Positions 48,313 through 60,926 of a stretch of DNA of 64,000 bases are shown one piece after another. The notes under the pieces are model-generated. The model ran no database searches. It saw only the letters and a list, made by a program, of their open reading frames with translations, and was not told the origin of the DNA. The DNA comes from Leptodontidium sp. MPI-SDFR-AT-0119 (Eukaryota; Ascomycota; Leotiomycetes; Helotiales; Leptodontidiaceae), in NCBI GenBank assembly GCA_020726505.1, contig JAHLEZ010000006.1:1116001-1180000 (forward strand), written 5' to 3'. Position numbers and translations under genes: made by a program. Positions within the stretch are counted from its first letter, which is position 1; each line of letters starts with the position of its first letter.

Positions 48313-48772
48313 CTAGCCCAACCACCCCAACAGTTTGTCATGGAAAGCCGCCGGATCCTGAATCAGCGGTGCATGTCCTAAATCCGCAAACCTAATCAAC
48401 GTGCACCCTGGAATAGATGCCGTAAACTAAAAAGAAACTAGCGAAAGGGAAAATTAATCCTGAGTCTATGGGCATTCTTCAGGTTTGGAACAATCGTTGG
48501 CAATTGAGTGCGAGGTTCCTCGGAATCCCGAGATGGATGTACCATCTCCTCCATGCTTTGCTGCTGAAGCGGGGTGAGACAAACTCCGCGTCGAAGCGAG
48601 CTGGCCATCTTTGAATGCCATAGAATGTCTTCGAGGCTTCATTGCCGTTGGTGATACCTCTTGGCTGACCTATACACCTTACTAAGTGAAGCGAGGATGT
48701 CAAAGGGGAGATGTAGTTCGGTTCCGAAACACTAAGACCAATCTGGAATCCTGCTTCGAACTCCCCTTGTCA
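48313..48772 (-). pseudogene. Remnant of an alpha/beta-hydrolase gene (C-terminal end)
   Basis: The minus-strand frame 48422-48313 reads IPGCTLIRFADLGHAPLIQD and then PAAFHDKLLGWLG and TAG. This is the usual C-terminal strand, the catalytic-His motif GHAP and the last helix of alpha/beta hydrolases. It is preceded by a good acceptor (ctttttag). Upstream, 48772-48482 holds another protein-like frame (GITNGNEASKTFYGIQRWPA and following) ending in TGA; the two cannot be joined cleanly except by a gtaagg donor that removes most of it. No nucleophile elbow or N-terminal half is present further upstream. Best read as a truncated relic. Confidence 0.55.
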
Positions 48773-49290
48773 AGAGCGTGACTTCTTTCACGTGCCACGA
48801 AGCATCCCCCTCCCTTTCCATCATCAAGAAGTTGAAATCGTCCTGGTGTTCAATCTTACCTAAGATACACTCTGATAGACATCAAGATATTAAAGCCTCT
48901 CCCAAATGCCCAATAGATCACCCACCGGGTGATCACCTTACCCTCTCGCTTCGGCATCCAACTACCGAGCACTTCATCAAATTTCGCAATCAATCAAAAC
49001 AACCATATATTACCATATACCTATACGGCCCCGCAAATTGATCACAAGAGAGACCCTACTCTAAGACCCGGATAAGGTTTGCCAAAAGCTTGGGTAGCTT
49101 AGCCATAGCCTCTATCCAGCTTTTTCTGAATATTGGCACGGATATCTACGTATGTACAAGACGTACTTCCCCGCGTTTCACGAAGTACTTATTTCCTTCC
49201 CTCTTTCTTCTTTTGGTACGATTGAATTCGATTCGAAACTCACTCCTTGCTCTTTTGAATTTGCCTTTCTTGTTTCTTTTTTTGGGAAAG

Positions 49291-50276
49291 ATGATATTCC
49301 CCCTTGGCCTGGCTCTACTTGCAAGTCTCTCGTCAGCGATCCCCGTCGTCCAGAACGATGTCGAGAAGAGAACGGAAATCGGTTCGGGATGCACGTTCTG
49401 TACGCCAGGGCCCTGGGTAACGTCTGCTGGTAAATTTCCAGCAAGCATCCAAACATATCGAGGATTAACATCCCGCAGCATGCAACTCCTACGAGTATTT
49501 CGCGGTGGCTAGCAGCATGAAGAATCCGTATGTCTCTCCACATCACTCTGTCTTCACCGATGCTGCTCATTAATGAAGTGCAATTAACGTCTTGTGTCCA
49601 AACACACAGGCCAGATACGATCATCTTTAACGCAACCTCTTTCTGCTCAGAATTCCTTCGGCCGTTGATCACCCAGCTTTTGGTGGTGAAAGTAACAAGC
49701 GCAACGACAACATCGACATCCGTGGTCATAAGTCTGGTATACTACACACCACCAGCCATAAAAACACCGTACTTCCACGCTTCTTTGATTAATATATGCG
49801 CTTCGCCCTCCTGTCCCATCTCCCTCATTCACATCGCACATGCAATTGTTATAGTCCAACCAAGAAACCTCTAACAACCCACGAACGCAACAGAATCCTC
49901 TCGACATCATCACTGACATCACCACAAGCTACACCAACTATAACCGCTTCTCCGAAACCTAACCCAGGTCTCGCCCCAGCAATCAAAAAGCGCAGCTTCA
50001 CCGTCCCTGAATACCTCGAGCCCTGGTATTTCTACGGTCGTTTAGATCCCGGCTGTTCATGCATTATTACAAGCGCTGATCCATCCATCCTGATATCCGC
50101 GACGGAAACAAGTACATTTTATGAGTATACTGTGGTGAGTTTGTTGCCGTTGCCTCATGCGTGAGAGTGGGAGAGGGATGGAAAGAGTGAATAGTATGTG
50201 TTTTGCTGACCTTTGCGTGTGAGGGTAGTCGACGACGGTGACAGAGGTTTATACTATTTTCCCGGGGATGCAGTAG
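49291..50276 (+). CDS. Unknown secreted protein with two dibasic sites
   Basis: Exons 49291-49429, 49479-49527 and one starting at 49610 are firm and join in frame: GPWVTSA-ACNSYEYFAVASSMKNP-PDTIIFNATSFCSEFL. The last exons (ending at 50134, and 50229-50276) are also clear, giving SILISATETSTFYEYTV joined to STTVTEVYTIFPGMQ and TAG. The splice linking the third exon (leaving near 49730) to the fourth (entering near 49850-49930) is ambiguous. The N-terminus is a signal peptide (MIFPLGLALLASLSSAIP), and NDVEKR follows, a Kex2-type site. A second one is AIKKR before SFTVPEYLEPWYFYGR. Cys pairs (GCTFC, GCSC) suggest disulfides. I do not recognise a family. A secreted, possibly processed protein or effector-like protein is plausible. 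Confidence 0.65.
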
Positions 50277-51241
50277 AGAATGGATACAATATTATACCTC
50301 CCAAGTCTCACCCGTGATGCAAACAAGCCGTTTATTGAAAAATATACTGCTTACATCGAGTTCGAAGCATGTTGGAGCAAGTCGACGTCCCCAAACTTGT
50401 AAGATGCTTAGATGATTTGAATGTCTGGATTTTATAGGACATTCGGATTGTCTGAATAACCCCTACGGCTTGGGACACTGAAGAATGGCTTCCGAAAGTC
50501 CCAAACTGAATTATGGGACTAGAATTGCACGGGGAAAATGCAAATCAAAACTATTGTATTTCAGTACCTAAAGCCAAGTAGCAAAAGTACCAGGTTCTGT
50601 TGCGTAAATGTCAGTCACATGTCCCCATTCTCTGAGCGCCAGCAAAGACGATCAAGCCCTCTCATCGCCAAAGCCATGCAAAGTTATGATCCGGATGCAG
50701 GAAGGTAGATTGCCTTCGACTGGAAAGCACGTGGTGCAGACAAGACAGTCGGAATCGAACTCTTGGAGAAATCGTCTGGACTATGCTCCCATATTCCAAT
50801 TGCAAGCTCCTCGTTCGTTGCGCAGCTCATCCTTGGATATTTCATCTCTACACCATTGAAGCTGTCATCCTTCGTCTTCATCCTCTCCGTCAAGCTTGGC
50901 TGTTATGCCGGAGAACATTGCGAACGAAAGCAAGCACTAGTGCCGTGTGACGAATGAACAGTAGATTATGCGATTCCGAGGAATATTCGAATTGCTGAAG
51001 GTATGGACATCTGACATGGTGATTGAAATAGGAACGCGGAATCAGTAATGAATGATACCTTGACGTGACACGGGGTGTCAGAATTGAAGGATCGATCGTC
51101 GATTGAGATGTGATGGGAGTGTACATGCCACCATAACGCTGGGTATCGTGCCTCATAAACTCAACTATATCGCTTCATAAATGATTCAAAACGCCAGCTC
51201 TCAAAGATGAGTTAATATGCAAAATTCCTGATTCTATCCTC
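50277..51241. other. Intergenic between unknown secreted gene and BSP gene
   Basis: No gene is supported. A plus-strand frame at 50703-50957 reads semi-protein-like (AFDWKARGADKTVGIELLEK) but has an upstream stop and no motif. It may be a small relic. Confidence 0.4.
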
Positions 51242-52132
51242 CTAGGTCGAAGTCGGAGTTATCTTCGGGGTACTCGCATCCTCCTTCTCAACCAAAACGC
51301 ACTCATCCTCCTCGGTCTTCCTCTTCTCCTTGTCCAGAACATCGCAGTAGTCACTCCACAACTGCTCAACTGGGCGTCCAACCAACTCGGTCCAAAAGCG
51401 CTTCTCTTGATATTTCTCGATCCTCAGCTTCTCGTTCAATCTCCGGATAGTCCCCTTGTCAAATCTCTGCTCAAGATATTCCAGGAAATACCCTGTATGT
51501 TGATATCCTGCATCCCATTTCCCACTTGCTTCCTTCTTCCAATGCGGAGGACTCAGATCTGCATTCAACCTCACCCAGTCTGCAATTCCTTCAATAAGAC
51601 CCCCCGGACATGTGCCAAAAGCGTTGTATTGATAGCAATGGACCATTTCATGTGTGAGCACTCCCATAATCTCGTCTTTCTTTCGAGAATCCGAAATCGC
51701 ATGTATGTAGTCCAGAGAGAAGTGGATTTCCTTGTGGTCATCGTCGAGGTCGCTGCCAGTTGTGTAAGCAACACCTGGCATAGACCTAAGGATCAGGGTT
51801 ACAGATCGTGTTGTCGGTATAGTTGTGGTTTGCGAGTTTGGCGAATGGTATAGGAGAGATAGGACACTCTGGACAGACTTCTCGAGGGCTTTGCTGGCAA
51901 TGACAGCCTTGAGGAACGCTAGGGATCCTTCATGAGCCAAATCGCGGATCTCGAGACGGAGTTTAGGTAGTGGAAATCCAGCGGCTTTGGAGGAAGAGAC
52001 ATCTTCTAGCTTCGGGGAGATAGGCTTTTGGGAAGGCGGGGGAATTGAAGTTGAAGTGGGGGTGGGAGCTGAGGTTCGGGATGACTGTGGAGGCATGAAG
52101 ACCAGAGGAGGCATAGGAGATGAATTCACCAT
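51242..52132 (-). CDS. Basic secretory protein (BSP) family, metalloprotease-like
   Basis: One exon on the minus strand gives 296 aa from ATG 52132 (MVNSSPMPPLVF); an earlier in-frame ATG at 52180 would add 16 residues. After a Pro/Ser-rich N-terminus (to about 55) comes the family domain: VTLILRSMPGVAYTTGSDLD, then EIHFSLDYI, then the zinc-binding-type motif LTHEMVHCYQYNAFGTCPGG at about residues 160-179 and IEGIADWVRL just after, which supplies further acidic ligands. This is the PF04450-type peptidase fold of plants, bacteria and fungi. No signal peptide is evident, so a cytosolic location is likely. The C-terminus is acidic/Lys-rich. It is transcribed divergently from STU1, with 475 bp between start codons. 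Confidence 0.9.
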   Translation of the reverse strand: MVNSSPMPPLVFMPPQSSRTSAPTPTSTSIPPPSQKPISPKLEDVSSSKAAGFPLPKLRLEIRDLAHEGSLAFLKAVIASKALEKSVQSVLSLLYHSPNSQTTTIPTTRSVTLILRSMPGVAYTTGSDLDDDHKEIHFSLDYIHAISDSRKKDEIMGVLTHEMVHCYQYNAFGTCPGGLIEGIADWVRLNADLSPPHWKKEASGKWDAGYQHTGYFLEYLEQRFDKGTIRRLNEKLRIEKYQEKRFWTELVGRPVEQLWSDYCDVLDKEKRKTEEDECVLVEKEDASTPKITPTST

Positions 52133-52607
52133 TGTGAGATTAACTGGATTGTTGATATTAGATGATATATATATTGTCAAGGGGCGTCCTGTTGGATTGC
52201 TTGTAAAATCTGAAGGAGGGCAAGAAATGTTCTCTTCCGTTGAGTTGAGTTGAGGTGAGGTGAGTTGAGTTCAAGTGGACTGTGCAACTGGAGCTGGATG
52301 TCGTCTGGTCTTCTCCCTGCATGCTGCAGCCGTGTTTGACAGGGATGCGGGCTTTGTTCGACCACCCCTGGCTAGTCGCGCGCTCGCGCAGACAACAACC
52401 CACCGCATTGCAGTAGCAACGACTGTTTACATCAAACATCGACGCTCTTTTTCGCTCCTCGCCTCTCAGTTCTTGTTTTGTGGTGAGTACATCTTTGTTA
52501 AATTCCGTTCCCATGAGGACTGGCTCTCGAATACTCTCCTGCAACTGCCCCCGAAGTCCACAACTGACAGCTTCAATAGCGCGGCTGCCTTCCCTTTTCC
52601 CGTCAGA
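52133..52607. promoter_or_regulatory. Shared divergent promoter of BSP gene and STU1
   Basis: The two start codons are 475 bp apart and face away from each other. The region includes a gttgagttgaggtgaggtgagttgag purine run (about 52238-52270), ctagtcgcgcgctcgcgc GC-rich DNA near 52372-52390, and a possible leader intron donor ggtgagtac at 52481. Co-regulation is not shown. Confidence 0.45.
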
Positions 52608-55600
52608 ATGGGCGAAAAGATCAATGAAGAGCAGGTCGCAAACCTTCTAGCGATCCTGCGAACTGACGCCTCGATCGATGCGAAAGTCAACCAAATCAAT
52701 AATGTCAAATCTGGGATCAAGCAGAACAATGTCCCCGAGCCGTGTATCGTTCCCCTCTTCGAAGCCACGCGCACATCAATGACCTCGTCGCACGCCGCGA
52801 TTGTCAATGCTGGATTCTCTACTCTTAACCATCTCCTCACACGATTGTCCCGACAGGAGCCGAAATATGTTGTCAAGGAGGCTGGGCGGACGTTGCCCCT
52901 TGTTATTGATAAGATGGGCGACTTGAAGGAGAAATACAGACAGCTTGCGGCGCAATGCCTGACGACCTTCTGGAAGATCGCGCCACTGGATGTGGAGAGA
53001 ATAGTCAAGAACGCTGGACTTGTGGGCAAGAACTCCAGGATGAAGGAAGCATCTATGACTTGGGTTGTACAGGTGGGATAGCCTAATCTGTTGGGATTGT
53101 TGTCTGTTACTATACTGACACTGTATAGATGCACCAAGAAAATGGCATGCCATTTAAGAGCTTTGTTTCCACGCTGATGGAACTTCTTGAGGATGCAGAT
53201 GGGATGGTCAGAGATACTGCTAGGAATTCGGTCATTGCGCTCTTCCAGTACGCTCTTGCTACGGCTTTATGATTGACGGCAGTTGCTAATTTTTTTTGAC
53301 AGGAATGCCCCTAATGCTGCAAAGTCTGATCTGAAGAAGCAATTGAAGAATTTTAATGTCCGTCCGGCTATTGTAGCAGCGATTATTCCCCACCTTGGAC
53401 CAGGAGGACCTCCAGAACCAACCGAGTCAGAAGTAGCAGACATACCAACGCGGCCGACATTCTCCAACAGTGTCTCCTCGATGTCAAGCGTTAGGCCATC
53501 GACGCCTGTACCAGAAGCGAAAGTCGAGCATGTCGAGCCTTCATATGTCAATACGAACAGGGAATTGGAGGATACCTTTAGGGATATGCACCCACACTTT
53601 GAAGGCAAAGAGTCCGAGGCAAATTGGCTGAAGAGAGAGCAAAGCTGCACAAAATTACGGAGACTCAATGCTGGAAATGCCCCAAGCGACTTTCATGACA
53701 CTTTTCTTGCCGGAATCAAGGGCCTCCTTGACGGAATTCTGAAAGCAGTCAACTCTCTGAGAACGAGTCTTTCTAAAGAGGGCTGCAGTGTTATTCAAGA
53801 AGTTGCCAGAACCGCTGGTCCTGGACTGGATCCTATGGTCGAAATTCTCCTACAAAATTTGATCAAGTTGTGCGGTGGAACCAAGAAAATCAGCTCGCAA
53901 AACGGGAACTTGACAGTCGATATCATTATTGGCAAAGTTACGTACAACATACGGATCATGCAGCACATTTGGTTGGCATGTCAGGATAAGAATGTGCAGC
54001 CCAGAACCTATGCGACTGGATGGTTGAAGACTTTGCTGAAGAAAGAAGCTCACCATAAAAGTCATGTTGAACATACAGGTGGGTTGGACCTCATTGAGAA
54101 ATGCTTGAAGAAGGGCCTGGCAGATGCAAATCCCAGCGTTCGAGAAAATATGAGATCAACATACTGGGCATTCGCTCAGATCTGGCCAGCTAAAGCAGAA
54201 TCGTAAGTTTTCATGTTCAGCATATTTAGCATACACAGTACTAATTCGGCTATAGAATCCTGGCCACTTTGGATGCTACCCAGCAAAGACTTCTAGAAAA
54301 CGCCCCCGATAACCCAAATTCGCCAAAGAAAGCAGACCCCGTGGCTGCTCGGCCAGGTTTAGGATTCAGTAAAAGCACCACCGGGCCCCCAAAACCTTCA
54401 CTACGGGAGACCATGTTGGCCCAGAAGAAAGCTGCTATGGCAAACAAAAATCTCCCGGCCCGACCAGGATCAGCAATGTCTTCGTTTTCTCCCATGCGTA
54501 CAGTTTCATCATCCTCCACCTCATCCGCCAAATCCAGCACAGGATCTAACAAGGAGCGACCAGAGTCAACTACTGTGGCTCATGGAGGACTGTCTGTTGC
54601 TCCCATGCGTCCTACGAAATTCCGCCCCGCTCCTCGACCAGAACTTGTTGCGAGACCCGCGACTGCAGGTCCTTATTCTGTACGGCGACCTGGACACGGT
54701 CCTAGCAATAGTGATTCTCATACAAGCCCATCCACCAGACCAGCAAAGACAAGAACACCAAGCGGAAGCAGTACTAGCCCTCCCAAAAAGCCGATCGCCA
54801 GACCAAACACTAGTCACTCTAGCCATGCAAGCTCCAGCCATACGAGTCCTGCGAAGAGCACTATCAGTAGAGTTGCACCCTCACCACGTTCAAGCCCTGC
54901 CAGACCCAAGCCTACTGCCAAACATTTCAACTCATCGAGTCCCTCGAAAGCTGACGAAGACTTCACTATGGTGGTACCGACCCTCTCTGGGCTATCGCAG
55001 CCTCATCCCCAAAGTGTGCCTCTCACAGTCGAGTCTTCTGACGAAGATGAAATCGTGACACCGATGAAGCCCATGAAGGTGTATGAGGACCCCTTCTCAA
55101 GCACCAATGACAAGACCACTCCACGACCAGTGATGACAGCACCTGTCCTCGAGGAAGTTCCTGTGAACGAAGATGCCGCTAACCTGGCTCGCAACGGTAT
55201 CGATACGGCAGACTCTCCCAAGACTCCGGCAATGTCACCAGAGCGGTCAAAGCAAAATTCGAGATTACTGGACAGCGGCATTGCGAAGATTAAGGCCAAG
55301 TCACTAGATGTTCACGGCTTCCGGAAACTACAAGGCCTGATCAGGGAGAACAAAGCAGCATGGCACGACGATAAGTTTGATGCACTGCTTGCTGGCTTGT
55401 TTGAGTATCTCGAGGCTCGGTTGGCAAACCTTACCCCTGAAAAGGACCAAGACGTGAAAGCCCAGATTTTGGCCACCATCAAGCTTATGTACAAGAAGGA
55501 TCGTGAAGCATTCCGACCCCACGTCACCAAAGGATTAGAAGCCATTCTAGCAACCCGAAGCTGCTATGATGCCCGTACACACATCGTCAGCGGACTTGAG

Positions 55601-55990
55601 CTTCTCGCCGATGAACTCGTCACTCTCTCCAATCCACAACAAACAAGCGACACCATTACCTCACAGCTCCAGAATAAGGAAATGACTCTTGAAGGCTGCC
55701 GAACTCTCAGCATGGGTCTACATGTGCTCAAAGAGCTTTTAGAGGTCAAGAAGGAGTTCGCACCCAACGATGCAGAAGTTGGAGAGATGTGCAAGCTGGC
55801 TGCTAGATGTCTGGAGAGCTCAGAGAGTGGCGTGCGTATGGATGCGGTCCAGCTCTGCGTCAGTGTGCACGCGCGCGTTGGCGAGTCTCGATTCTGGAAT
55901 GCTCTGGGTGGTGTGAAGGATGACCCGAAGAGCTTGATTACTTATTACATCGTGAAGAGGCAGCGGGAGCTGGCTGCTGCTTCTTCGTGA
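52608..55990 (+). CDS. stu1: Microtubule-stabilising CLASP homologue Stu1
   Basis: Four exons (52608-53072, 53129-53247, 53303-54202, 54256-55990) join in frame to 1072 aa, close to filamentous-fungal STU1 proteins. Residues 1 to about 230 form a TOG/HEAT array (EQVANLLAILRTDASIDAKV start; LLEDADGMVRDTARNSVIAL). A CLASP N-terminal TOG domain spans about 285-510 (FRDMHPHFEGKESEANWLKR; ENMRSTYWAFAQIWPAKAES). A long Ser/Pro/Arg-rich basic linker at about 510-760 contains SxIP-like and RPxTA motifs and would bind microtubules and plus-end partners. A C-terminal helical domain ends KRQRELAAASS. CLASP proteins promote microtubule rescue and spindle function at kinetochores and the midzone. The introns are short (54-56 nt) with good GT-AG ends. 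Confidence 0.94.
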
Positions 55991-58900
55991 TTGATTACCT
56001 TTTGGTGATGAGTGAGCGTGGCGACTGGTTGCGTGGCGAGGCGCTGGGTGTTCATGAGAGCGGTTTGTACGGTTCTTTCTTCTTCCACTTCTTGGTTGTA
56101 CGAGTATGACTTTTGGCTATCGCCGCTGCTCGTTCACTGTTGTTGCTTTTTTGTCCAAATGTTCGGACAGGGGAGGGCGTTAGGGAGTTGGAGTGTGTGA
56201 GAGAGGGGCTGCTCCTTTTTGGCCCTCGGCGTTGAGCTTGAGTTGCGTACTCTGCTTTGGCGCTGATTCTTTATTCGTGGTCATTTACTAGGGTAGAGAG
56301 CTGGCCCTGCTAGATGAGATGAGTTGAGCTGAATAGTAACTTGTAATGCTAAAATTCTTGCCTACCTACCTATCATTCACCCTCCTAATATTCTCAGTAA
56401 GTTATGCAAGCGAGAACTCTACAAGTGGAGTGGTTGGTTGGTTAGTAGGTATGGTATGGTATGGTAGGAAGTGGATAATGTGTTATGAAGATGCGCTCGT
56501 TTAGGTGCTCTTCTCCGCTAAGCTGAGCTCTCAAGGGAGCTGAGCAACCTCTTCAGGTGCGCGTGTTAAGTGCTGGTTGGTATTGGCATTTATAAGGGAG
56601 GTGAGGCAAGTAAATTCCGTCAATAGGATACGGAGGGAGAAAGTATAGAGTAAGCTGATCATGAGTTGAGCTGAGTGGTTCTGGTTCTGGTGATGTGATG
56701 TGTGGTTGTGGACGAACTTCGGCAGCACTCAGGGTACGAAGGAGGTACGGTACCGAAACGAGCGAGCAACCCGAGCCCCTGAATTTGGGCTATTTATTCT
56801 CAGGTACGCGAGGTGGGCTGGCAAGGGATGGGGTGGGATGACAGCAAAGGTGACAAATACAAATCGGCTCACTTGTAAGTTTTAGAGAGTAGAGAGTAGT
56901 TTTTTCGTGTTTTTGCAGGATTGAATACTTTCCTAGGCTTCATTACCTTTTGATATGTTTTTCTTTCATCTCATAGTAATTTAGTTTCTTCATCTTGTCA
57001 ATATTGTGAAGCGTAGGCAGATACAGGGTATATTAACTATCCCGGTTACTCTGGCGGCATCCATCAGGTACGGACTGGACGGACGCGACGTGACGCGATA
57101 GTTACCGAGCTGGGTACGTACCTAGGTAATTTTTATTTTTATTTTTTGATTAACATAGCATAAACCAGGACAAGACGATATTCATGCCTTGGACGTCCCA
57201 TCCATAATCTGCCTTGCGCTGTGCCTCTCTCTCTCTCTCTCATCTTGGATATGGGCAAGGTAAATTTTAATGTGAAGAATTGCGACGAGCCCTTGGCACC
57301 CCGCGATCTCTAAATCCCGATATGAGCTGGTCAGTCGTGACCCTGTGCTGCGACCTCCGATGAGGCCGCCGCCAGACCCAGAGTTCGGAGTGAAGATCTT
57401 ACGAAGTTAGGGGATTTTGATGGTGGGTGGATGGATGGATGACGGATAAAGAACGCTCTGACTTCGAGTTGAAAGTGAGATCGGATCTGGATTTTATGCA
57501 GATGGAATGGGATGAGATCTACTGTAATGAGATGAGATGTTGTGGACCTGGGATTCTTTCTGTGGTAAGGCATTTCGACGGGATGGAATTACCTTCGTCC
57601 TCCCCTCCTCTTTCTCTCTTCCTTTTGTTCCTCTTATTCTTGTCATTTATTCCTTTTGTTTCTGTAAAGGGAAATTCGAGACGGGGATAAGCGACGATAG
57701 ATGAGATCTTCAGATTCGGGAAGAAGAAGAGATAGGACTCCCACGTGATGGCTCATCTAGACTTTTTTTTTTAAGATTTGAACGACGAGGGGAGGGGTTG
57801 CGGGAAGGGAGGGAAGGGATCGACAGATGGGCGTTTTCTGAAGAGGGAGGCTAGGCTTGTTGTAGATGGCGTAAGCGAATGGATGGGAGGTGCTAGTGTG
57901 GTTGGTTGGTGAGATGAGGTGAGGTTGCAGATGATGGAGATCTTGGAGATCTTGGATTTTTGGGTTTTTGGTGCTTTTCCGTACGTACTAGGAGCCCTGG
58001 AGAGCTAAAGGGCGCGAAGGGCGCTTGTGATTTTGATTTTTGCCTTTTTGCTGTATGATATGTGTAGTGGGTGTTTTGTTTGGACTGGATGGGATATGGT
58101 AGGATGGGATGGACGGGTTTGAGGGAAATGCCCATTTTTGGGGTTAAGGTTCCATGGCTCTCTCGTCTCCCGAGTCATGATGTTTCGAATCTGGATGGTT
58201 AGTTTGGGGGTGGTGTGGCTGGGTAAGTGAGATCTTTGGAGACCAGAGAGAGTTGCTTGCAGATGTAGGTATTTTGGGGATGATTCAGATGGTGTGATGA
58301 TGCGATGATGCGATGTGTTTGTGATAACAAGCCGAGGAATAAATAGACATACATGCTTTGAAGAATCTAATCTGCGATCCTGCGAGGCGTTTTCATTTTT
58401 AAGGCTTCTTCCACGAACTTTTGACGTTTCAGAAGTGGTGCGGAAAAGTCGTGATAGGGTGTCAGTGTCAAGTATACAAGAACCATCCCTCAAGGGTAGA
58501 GATGCTGAAACGATGGAGCGAATATCTTTGACTTTATGAGAAAGACGAGCCGATGGAATGGATGCACGACTGCATGGCTCGAATTGCCCTTCATTTCCTT
58601 AGTAGCGGAGGTAAGTGTAACTCATGTTGATCAGATCTCCTGGTTGGGAGTTCGTTTCTTGTCAAGTTTTGATTGACTGGCTGGCTGATCTTCAACAGTC
58701 TGAATTTATCAGATCGATATGTAAGGATGCATAACTCTTGAACTCTCAGAACGAACGTAGATATATCCGAGAAAGCTAGAATGGACTGATGTTGTTAATT
58801 TTGGTAATTGGGCAATTTGATAGAGCCCACTCTGGTCGGATAGGCACTTCTCATCTCTGGAACCGTTGGGTACAGCAGCTTGCCATGTGTTGAGCCATAC

Positions 58901-60290
58901 ATTTCGCGAATGTGTCTTCCACGAACTCCTGTTTGATGGGAAGGTACAGACAAGATGCGACTCTTGCTGCTGGCATCCTCTGCGGCCTGCCTGCCTTTGT
59001 AACGCTCGCTACCTTACCTTATTACCAACCTGTCTGCCCGGAAAAGTCTCCGAGATGCGACCCCAGAGTACTACACAAAGTCATTGTATCCTCCGATCCT
59101 TGCAAGTCAGTCGCAACATCCTGCCTGCTGTGTCTTGTCCTTCGCTGGCAGGCGGTCAAGAGGCAAATGTAATGTAATCTTGTGATACGGAGAACACGAG
59201 TCTGTTATGTGTCGAACTCGTGGAGGGCCGGGGTTGTTCTAAAACTCCAAATATTGAAATCTGTAATGAAGAGGCCCTTGGCTAGACCAGATCCGAGAAC
59301 GGCAGACTCTAGATCCCGCGTCATTAGTGAGGGAGACTCAGAATAAAGGCACCGTAGTAACCCGAAATATAGTACCTCCTAGACACGATACTTCGATAGA
59401 CTTGAGAAGGGCTGAAGTCTAGAAGCAGATCAATAAAGTGAAGTGGAGTTGTCCGAGGTTTTTGTTGTTACAGTATTGTTTGTTGTCTTCGTCGCTCGCA
59501 TCCTTTTCGGCAGGGCAAGGCAAGGTACGTACACAATTGGAACGAACTGTGGGTGCCCGGGATCCTGGATGTGGATGTGGTGGATTCTGGGCTATTAACC
59601 TGAAACCATCTGTGTGCGCCACCACCCTCTAACCCTGTCGGGCCAGCAACATCCCCGACCTGAGTTGAGTGAGTGCCGCCTCCTTGCGCGAGAAGGAGCT
59701 GGACCTGCCTGCTTCAGGGGTCAGGTAGGCTTGTATTGATGGGTCTTTTAGATGTTTATTCTTAGACTCTTCTGCGGAGGTAGAGGCATATTCGACCCAG
59801 ACCGAGATGAGTAGACGTCTAGGATGCCTAGGTCTGGTCTGGCCTGTCTGGTCTGTATCTAGGGAGGTAGCTTACAGATCTCAGATCGCATCGCATCGCG
59901 CCGTACTGTGCCTGGACGAACTGTGTGCACTTTGCTGCTTCCAGTAAGTGCTAGTACTCTGCAGGTGGTGTCTTAGTGTTAGACTCGTTCCATACAAAAG
60001 AGCCAAAAGGCCTGTCCCAGCATCGTGACACCGCTAGGGAATGGACAGAAGCCATTCACAGGCCAGAAGAAATTCAGTCCTGCAGTTGTTGGCCCTGCTG
60101 TCCAGTCCCTTGGTCCCACCAACGATCCAGAGTGCCGTACCGTACCGTAGTTTGCTCTAACACTACTGGGCAGCGCCGCAAGATCTATTCAATGGCCTGG
60201 GCTGGCACCGTTGGCAGCGTTGGCAGCGTCTCTTTCTCTCTTGTACGGGCGATTTCAAAGACATTTCATTTCGCCCACTAGCTTAGGGAA
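55991..60290. other. 4.3 kb gene-free region between STU1 and the RhoGAP gene
   Basis: No coding sequence is convincing. There is a ct microsatellite at 57225-57241, ggtat repeats near 56446-56466 and ccgta repeats near 60134-60150. An 86-codon frame at 58912-59172 has no motif or leader support and was not called. Confidence 0.45.
57225..57241. repeat. Dinucleotide (ct)8 microsatellite
   Basis: Seventeen bases of alternating c and t in the STU1-RhoGAP interval. Confidence 0.95.
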
Positions 60291-60926
60291 TAGCACTGCT
60301 CTGCTCTGCACTCCACTGCGCTCCCCTCCCTTGAGGCTTGCCCCCCGTCTGGAATGCTGGTGGCCCATGATCCATCTCATCAGCCTCGACAAATCTCTCT
60401 CACTGCAGTAGTCATTCCCACTCACCTCACTGCCGCACTCACTCCTACTCGCTCACTCTCACACTTACTCTCACTCGTCTTGTCTCGTCTCGTCAACCTC
60501 CATCTTTCGTACAACTCCCCACTCCGCTCGCTTTCAACAGCCCTCCCCTCCGCCTCCGCCACCTCCTCCCTCACGGCCGACAGCCTCATGCCCTGGAGCG
60601 ACCTCTGTAACATACTTATCCCTCTCTGACCGTTACTTTCTTTATCACCATCGCTCATTTTACGGCCCGCGCATCTCTGCTCCACTCGATTGGAGATCGC
60701 CTTAAACTAGCTCCCTCCCCTGCGACTTGCGTACTCAATTCTCCAGCGACCGTGCGTGCTCCTCGAACCCACGGAGACTCGAGGGATCACATCTCCCCAA
60801 TTCCATGATCTGACCGTCTGCTACGCCAAGAACTCGAGGAGGCAGAGCTGCTGGATACTTTGAAGAAGAGACTACCGGAGAGAAGAAAGGAGGAGAACAT
60901 ACGGTCGTCCTCGCGGCCTGACAAAC
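60291..60926 (+). promoter_or_regulatory. Pyrimidine-rich promoter/leader of the LIM-RhoGAP gene
   Basis: About 600 bases upstream of the start at 60927 are strongly C/T-rich with repeated cactc and tctcgtct-like runs, typical of core promoter plus leader in filamentous fungi. Unlike the creA leader it does contain several ATG triplets. Confidence 0.5.

Noticed and set aside
50745..50790. Minus-strand gagttcgattcc resembling a T-loop
   Set aside because: The T stem does not pair and no cloverleaf can be drawn.
52466..53137. 223-codon minus-strand frame opposite STU1 exon 1
   Set aside because: Antisense shadow of a confident TOG-domain exon.
58912..59172. 86-codon frame with a hydrophobic stretch and several Cys
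   Set aside because: No signal peptide at the start, no motif and no supporting context; frames of this length are common by chance here.
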